Source: Flavobacteriaceae bacterium UBA1903
GTDB taxonomy: Bacteria; Bacteroidota; Bacteroidia; Flavobacteriales; Flavobacteriaceae
NCBI GenBank assembly: GCA_002337605.1
Contig: DDGL01000007.1
Coordinates: 453,383-517,382 of the forward strand
Direction: 5' to 3'
Length of the DNA: 64,000 nt
Position numbers and translations under genes: made by a program. The notes beneath the pieces were generated by a model. The model worked only from the letters and a program-made list of their open reading frames with translations. It was not told the DNA's origin and made no database searches. The number at the start of each line of letters is the position of its first letter. Within the stretch, counting starts at the first letter, position 1. Of the stretch, positions 60,120 to 64,000 are shown one piece after another.

Positions 60120-61286
60120 TTACTGCTTACTAGCTTTTTTACTCCCCTCGTACATGTCGTACCGCACCAATTTGCTTTCCAATTTTCCATTGTAAAGTTT
60201 AATTTTTCTGGAAGGACGTAGTCCTACACTTTTTAGCGCCTCCATATTACTGGTGATCATCCATGCTTGTGTGCCAGGGTAACCACGTTTTAAGGTGTTT
60301 CCAATTTCAGCATAAAAAGCATCGATGTCTTTAACGGCCAGACGCTCGTCATATGGCGGATTAAAAACAATAAACATAGAACGTTCGGTTTCTTTTTGAG
60401 AATTAAAGAAATCCTGTTCCTTTACTTCTATAAATTCTGAAAGGTTTGCATTGTTAATATTTGCCTTTGCTTTTCGAAGCGCAAATGCATCTTTATCACT
60501 GGCATAAATCTTAAAATGAAACTCTTTTATCTTTTTAAGCGCAGCATTCTCGATCACTTCATAGAGGTCTACATCAAAATCCGGCCAGGTTTCGAAGCCA
60601 AATTCATCTCTATTCAAATTAGGTGGAATGTTACAGGCAATCATCGCAGCTTCAGTTGCAATGGTACCACTCCCGCACATGGGATCCATAAAATCGCATT
60701 GGCCACTCCAACCAGTAAGCATGATCATTCCAGCTGCAAGTACTTCATTAATTGGGGCAAGTGTATTTTCAACTTTATAACCACGTTTATGCAACGAAGC
60801 CCCCGAGCTATCGAGCGAAACGGTGCAAATATTTCGGTCTATATGCACATTTATACGCAAGGTAGGATGGTCCAGATCTACATCGGGACGTTCGCCTGCT
60901 TTATCTCGAAATCTATCCACAATGGCATCTTTCGTTTTTAACGAAATATACTGAGAGTGTGTAAATTTTTCAGAATACACCGTAGAATCTACCGCCAGAC
61001 TGCCATCGGCATCCATATATTTTTCCCAGGGAATGGCATATATTTTTTTGTAAAGGTCTTCTTCAGTAAAAATATTGAAGGCAGTAATAGGTTTTAAGAC
61101 TTTAATGGCGGTACGGCTACAGAGGTTTACTTTATACATAAAACCGGTGTCGCCTTCAAAAGAAACATTTCGGGTACCGATTTCAATTTCTGAAGCTCCC
61201 AGTTGTCGTAATTCCTGCGCTAATAATTCTTCCAGGCCATATAAGGTTTTGGCTACCATTTTAAAGTTCATTCCCATCGTTTTCAT
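60120..61286 (-). CDS. THUMP-domain class I SAM RNA methyltransferase (RlmL-like)
   Basis: 388 residues (starting at 61286; an in-frame ATG at 61271 is equally possible). An N-terminal THUMP domain (about 10-165, MVAKTLYGLEELLAQELRQL, VHIDRNICTVSLDSSGASLH) is followed by a methyltransferase domain (about 180-385) with CDFMDPMCGSGTIATEAAMI for SAM and the N-6/N-2 motif FIVFNPPYDERLA. It matches the guanine-N2 methyltransferase half of RlmL, acting on 23S rRNA. It is divergent from a small methyltransferase gene. Confidence 0.93.
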   Translation of the reverse strand: MKTMGMNFKMVAKTLYGLEELLAQELRQLGASEIEIGTRNVSFEGDTGFMYKVNLCSRTAIKVLKPITAFNIFTEEDLYKKIYAIPWEKYMDADGSLAVDSTVYSEKFTHSQYISLKTKDAIVDRFRDKAGERPDVDLDHPTLRINVHIDRNICTVSLDSSGASLHKRGYKVENTLAPINEVLAAGMIMLTGWSGQCDFMDPMCGSGTIATEAAMIACNIPPNLNRDEFGFETWPDFDVDLYEVIENAALKKIKEFHFKIYASDKDAFALRKAKANINNANLSEFIEVKEQDFFNSQKETERSMFIVFNPPYDERLAVKDIDAFYAEIGNTLKRGYPGTQAWMITSNMEALKSVGLRPSRKIKLYNGKLESKLVRYDMYEGSKKASKQ

Positions 61287-61335
61287 TGTTCAATCCTACA
61301 AAAATACAGTATTTTTGAACCGCAAAAGGAAAGAG

Positions 61336-62070
61336 ATGCAAAAAGAAATAACAAGCGACTGGTATGCCTCCTGGTTTGATACGCCCTATTACCATATTTT
61401 ATACAAGGACAGGGACAATGCCGAAGCCGACAGCTTTATGGAGCGCCTTACGAGCTTTCTACAACTGAAGCAAAACGATACCATATTAGATTTAGCTTGT
61501 GGAAAAGGTCGTCATGCCATTTCGTTAAGTCAGAAAGGATTTAACGTTACGGGCGTGGATTTATCGCCATCCAGCATTCAATTTGCAAAACAATACGAGT
61601 CTGAGAATTTAAAATTCAGGGTGCACGATATGTGTACTCCCTACCCACAGAGGTTTCATGCTGTTTTCAATTTATTTACAAGCTTTGGGTATTTTGAACA
61701 AGAAACAGACAACCTACGAACAATTAAAGCGATTAAACAAGAATTAAAAGCGAATGGACATGGGGTAATTGATTTTATGAATGCTGCCTATGTGATCAAA
61801 AACCTCGTACCGTCTGAAGTTAAAGAAGTGGGAGGCATACAGTTTCATATAAAAAGGTATGTTTCTAAAGGCTATATTTTTAAAGAGATAAAATTTCAAC
61901 ACAACACTACTCCCTTTTCTTTTACTGAAAAAGTGAAAGCACTTACAGTATCAGATTTTGAGAACTATTTTAAAGCTGCCGGGATGCAAGTAAAACATTG
62001 CTTTGGGGACTATTATTTGAATGAATTTGATGAAGCAACTTCAGAGAGATTAATCCTTATCTTTAACTAA
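61336..62070 (+). CDS. class I SAM-dependent methyltransferase
   Basis: 244 residues from the ATG at 61336; the frame is open upstream, but that part runs through the promoter of the divergent gene. The SAM motif is DTILDLACGKGRHAISLSQK near residues 50-70, followed by VTGVDLSPSSIQFAKQYES and FHAVFNLFTSFGYFEQETDN. The substrate is unknown. Its last base is the first base of the ZIP transporter ATG. Confidence 0.87.
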   Translation: MQKEITSDWYASWFDTPYYHILYKDRDNAEADSFMERLTSFLQLKQNDTILDLACGKGRHAISLSQKGFNVTGVDLSPSSIQFAKQYESENLKFRVHDMCTPYPQRFHAVFNLFTSFGYFEQETDNLRTIKAIKQELKANGHGVIDFMNAAYVIKNLVPSEVKEVGGIQFHIKRYVSKGYIFKEIKFQHNTTPFSFTEKVKALTVSDFENYFKAAGMQVKHCFGDYYLNEFDEATSERLILIFN

Positions 62071-62738
62071 TGGAATACATCGCATTATTTCTAGCAGTTG
62101 CTGTTGGCTATGGGATTGCTAAAATTTTTCAAAAGAAAGAATTAACGCAATTACCCATTATACTGGCGTTTAGTGGTGCATTTTTACTTTCTACTACGCT
62201 GTTTGAACTCCTTCCTGAAGTTTTTGAAACTGGCGGTGAGCACATTGGAGTTTTTATTATGGTTGGGATCTTACTACAGATTATCCTGGACTTTTTCTCA
62301 AAAGGTGCAGAACATGGCCACATACATATCCATACCGAGCAAAAAATATTTCCACTTGCTTTATTTGTAAGTCTTTCTGCACACGCGCTTATAGAAGGGT
62401 TTCCACTTACCAACCATACGGCGATGTTTTATGGTGTGATTGTACACAAAATTCCTATTGCTATTATTTTAGCATTATTTTTTCAAAAAGCAAACTATAG
62501 TACAGGCACAACGCTACTATTTTTAACCCTATTTGCGGCTATGACTCCCCTGGGTAGTTTTTTAATGGATCAGTTTCCCTTTTTCCAATCGTATGGAACA
62601 CAAATAAATGCTGTTGCTATTGGTATCTTTTTGCACGTTTCTACTACAATTCTTTTTGAAAGTTCTAAAAACCATAGTTTTAATCTTTCAAAAATGACAG
62701 CTGTGTTTATTGCTGTGATTTTAGCGTATTTTCTTTAA
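62070..62738 (+). CDS. ZIP-family metal transporter
   Basis: 222 residues, about seven transmembrane helices. ZIP features are the histidine-rich loop (AEHGHIHIHTEQK) and helix 4-5 metal-site segments SLSAHALIEGFPL and VHKIPIAIILALFF. It should carry Zn2+ or a related divalent cation into the cytosol. It is coupled to the methyltransferase gene and overlaps the convergent hemolysin III gene by four bases. Confidence 0.88.
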   Translation: MEYIALFLAVAVGYGIAKIFQKKELTQLPIILAFSGAFLLSTTLFELLPEVFETGGEHIGVFIMVGILLQIILDFFSKGAEHGHIHIHTEQKIFPLALFVSLSAHALIEGFPLTNHTAMFYGVIVHKIPIAIILALFFQKANYSTGTTLLFLTLFAAMTPLGSFLMDQFPFFQSYGTQINAVAIGIFLHVSTTILFESSKNHSFNLSKMTAVFIAVILAYFL

Positions 62739-63367
62739 ATAATTTCAGTGAAAATAAACAGGTAATGTAAAATACTTCCCAGAAGTACAAATACATGCCA
62801 GATTACGTGATTATAGGGGATTTTATCAATGACGTAAAATATAATCCCGCCTGTGTAAGCCATTCCTCCCCCCATAAGCAACCATAAACCTTCGGAACTT
62901 ACAGAAGTTTTTAAGGCTTCAAAATCGAAGACAATTAACCACCCCATTAGTACATACAACAGTAAGGATAGTATTTCGAACCTACCCGTAAAGAATATTT
63001 TTAAGATGGTTCCAACAAGCGCAATTCCCCACACCAGCCAAAACAAGGTCCATCCAAGACTCCCTTCCAAAGCAATAAGTACTACGGGCGAATAGGTGCC
63101 TGCAATTAACAAATAGATGCTTATATGGTCTAATTTACGGTATAGCAGTTTCCGCTTCTCACTTTTAGCGGCATGGTACAGGGTCGATGCTAAATATAAC
63201 GCAGAAAGAGATATTCCGTACAAAATAACTCCTAACAAGCCTTGAAAGGTATCATACGCTTTAAAAACAAATAACAAAGCAAACCCTATCAAGCTCAACA
63301 GGAATCCTATACCGTGCGTGATTGTATTTAATTTTTCTTCAGATTCAGTTTGTGTTCTCATAGTCAT
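62735..63367 (-). CDS. hemolysin III family protein (YqfA/PAQR-like)
   Basis: 210 residues from the ATG at 63367 (a second ATG at 63361 is possible); the longer open frame continues upstream through a repeat element and is not credible. Seven transmembrane helices. PAQR/HlyIII motifs: EEKLNTITHGIGFLLSLIGF, LYLASTLYHAAKSEKRK and KLDHISIYLLIAGTYSPV, and VIWHVFVLLGSILHYL with metal-site histidines. Function unknown beyond a possible lipid-amidase-like or membrane role. Confidence 0.9.
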   Translation of the reverse strand: MTMRTQTESEEKLNTITHGIGFLLSLIGFALLFVFKAYDTFQGLLGVILYGISLSALYLASTLYHAAKSEKRKLLYRKLDHISIYLLIAGTYSPVVLIALEGSLGWTLFWLVWGIALVGTILKIFFTGRFEILSLLLYVLMGWLIVFDFEALKTSVSSEGLWLLMGGGMAYTGGIIFYVIDKIPYNHVIWHVFVLLGSILHYLFIFTEII

Positions 63368-63500
63368 TGCGGCAATGGCCGGGCTTTCTGTTATATCTTT
63401 TTGTGCGTATCGCTGGCACAAAAAGGATGTCACTGCAATCCCCGCCCGAACGTACCTTTCCGCTACGGGCAGGCCTGTTGCGGGTTTGTTTATATTCTGA
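63368..63500. repeat. palindrome-rich spacer element upstream of the hemolysin III gene
   Basis: TTTTTGTGC (63398-63406) and GCACAAAAA (63416-63424) form a 9-base-pair hairpin; further inverted segments follow (CCCGC...GCGGG, and CGGGCAGG near 63467). On the minus strand it yields a long false frame with AGIAVTSFL and ESPAIAAMT, a pattern I associate with dispersed repeats of Flavobacteriaceae. It is probably a REP-like element. Confidence 0.6.
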
Positions 63501-63523
63501 CAAAAATAGCAAACGAAAAACAA

Positions 63524-64000
63524 CCTGATTCAAATATCAATAAATTACTTTAAACATTAAAAGTGCTAAAAATATAGGGGTAATATATCTTGGATACTTA
63601 CTGTAAAAAAGAACCTGTAATAATTAGTGAAGGCATCTTCGTAATTGCAAAGACAGGAAATACATTACTTTGGTTCTTTCTCCTCCTAAGCGTACGTCCT
63701 AGGTTTTTGATGTATCCTCTACACAGTACCCGAACGTTAGCTGGATTTCTTAAAGGAGGCGGCTCCGGAAACAGAACGGCAAAAGTCTATATCAGCTGAG
63801 TCTTTTAAGCATAATTAGGTAAGGATTATTCTGATAAAACGAACCTTGGAGGCCTTCTGCCACCACGTGATTCGTGGGTATTTGAGTTCGTTCCATAAAA
63901 AAAGCCAAGCTATTTCTAGATTGAGCTTTAAAGAAGGCACTATAATTATGTAAACGGCAAAAGAACATTTTATTCAGAGTTTAAATGATGCACTGTGAAG
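63524..64000. other. region without a convincing gene
   Basis: About 480 bases. A 58-codon frame on the minus strand (63792-63968) and a 69-codon frame on the plus strand (63590-63799, no normal start context) are both of doubtful reality. GC content rises near 63740-63800. I see no recognised RNA or mobile element. The next gene presumably starts beyond the window. Confidence 0.5.

Noticed and set aside
60516..60941. 141-codon open frame opposite the THUMP methyltransferase gene
   Set aside because: Antisense shadow; no domain and composition of a reversed gene.
61075..61335. N-terminal extension of the class I methyltransferase by 87 codons
   Set aside because: The extension overlaps the start of the divergent THUMP methyltransferase gene and has no similarity to methyltransferases; the ATG at 61336 gives the normal length.
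63368..63523. N-terminal extension of the hemolysin III protein
   Set aside because: It is read from a palindromic spacer element; the family starts near the ATG at 63367.
63590..63799. 69-codon plus-strand frame near the right edge
   Set aside because: No usable start (TTG without context), no signal or domain; likely chance.
1..64000. Search for tRNA, rRNA, tmRNA, prophage, transposase or CRISPR-Cas genes
   Set aside because: No T-loop/anticodon patterns, DDE or tyrosine recombinase motifs, Cas proteins or repeat-spacer arrays were seen by eye on either strand.

Overview
This window reads as chromosomal DNA of a Bacteroidota bacterium, most likely a marine member of the Flavobacteriaceae. 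The reasons are low GC content, parts of the type IX secretion system (PorQ, PorX and a cargo protein with a C-terminal sorting domain), a fused lpxC/fabZ gene, GIN-domain and DUF6048/DUF6452 families, many small SCxxD-type lipoproteins, and repeated use of the Bacteroidota -7 promoter motif TAnnTTTG. I see no rRNA, tRNA, CRISPR array, prophage or intact insertion sequence.

Layout: 1-6.4 kb holds a partial porQ, the protease gene lon, and a sigma/anti-sigma pair with two GIN/DUF4097-type envelope proteins. 6.5-10 kb holds corA, a membrane LytTR regulator and an S41 peptidase. 10.1-18.1 kb is a complete histidine operon on the minus strand (hisG-D-C-B-H-A-F-IE) preceded by a promoter, an 18-residue His-rich leader peptide and an intrinsic terminator, so it is very probably controlled by attenuation. 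A broken four-helix-bundle gene lies between hisF and hisIE. 18.2-22 kb holds an OmpA-like protein, a helix-hairpin-helix membrane protein and a sodium:solute symporter. 22.2-35.4 kb is a long minus-strand block: prohibitin-like protein, VWA-type membrane protein, fabG, sucD, an NTF2-like protein, a second LpxD-like protein, an LRR-type lipoprotein with a relic of a lost paralogue, efp, lpxA, lpxC/fabZ, lpxD and an HD phosphohydrolase. 35.5-37.6 kb holds porX and tsaE.

The accessory part is 37.6-43.8 kb, between tsaE and the alanine dehydrogenase gene. It holds a 48-residue lipoprotein whose gene overlaps out of frame with that of a 173-residue membrane protein, a TPR/AraC membrane regulator, a 525-base structured intergenic region that may encode a small RNA on the minus strand, and four secreted or lipid-anchored proteins of unknown function. 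43.8-51.6 kb returns to metabolic genes (ald, DUF4258, proline dehydrogenase, aroB, DJ-1/PfpI, YihY, DinB, cysteine desulfurase). 51.7-56 kb holds a calcium-type repeat lipoprotein, an Smr protein, a T9SS cargo protein and two small membrane proteins. 56-63.4 kb holds rocD with a four-cysteine insertion, rlmD with DUF6452 and DUF6048 genes, two methyltransferases, a ZIP transporter and a hemolysin III family protein. The last 0.45 kb has no convincing gene.

The best leads are the his attenuator, the nested gene pair at 37.8 kb, the candidate small RNA at 40.4-40.6 kb with the neighbouring secreted-protein cluster, and the small gene relics and dispersed palindromic repeats in spacers. Most genes are ordinary housekeeping functions. 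Functional names rest on family recognition from the protein sequence alone; no database search was possible.
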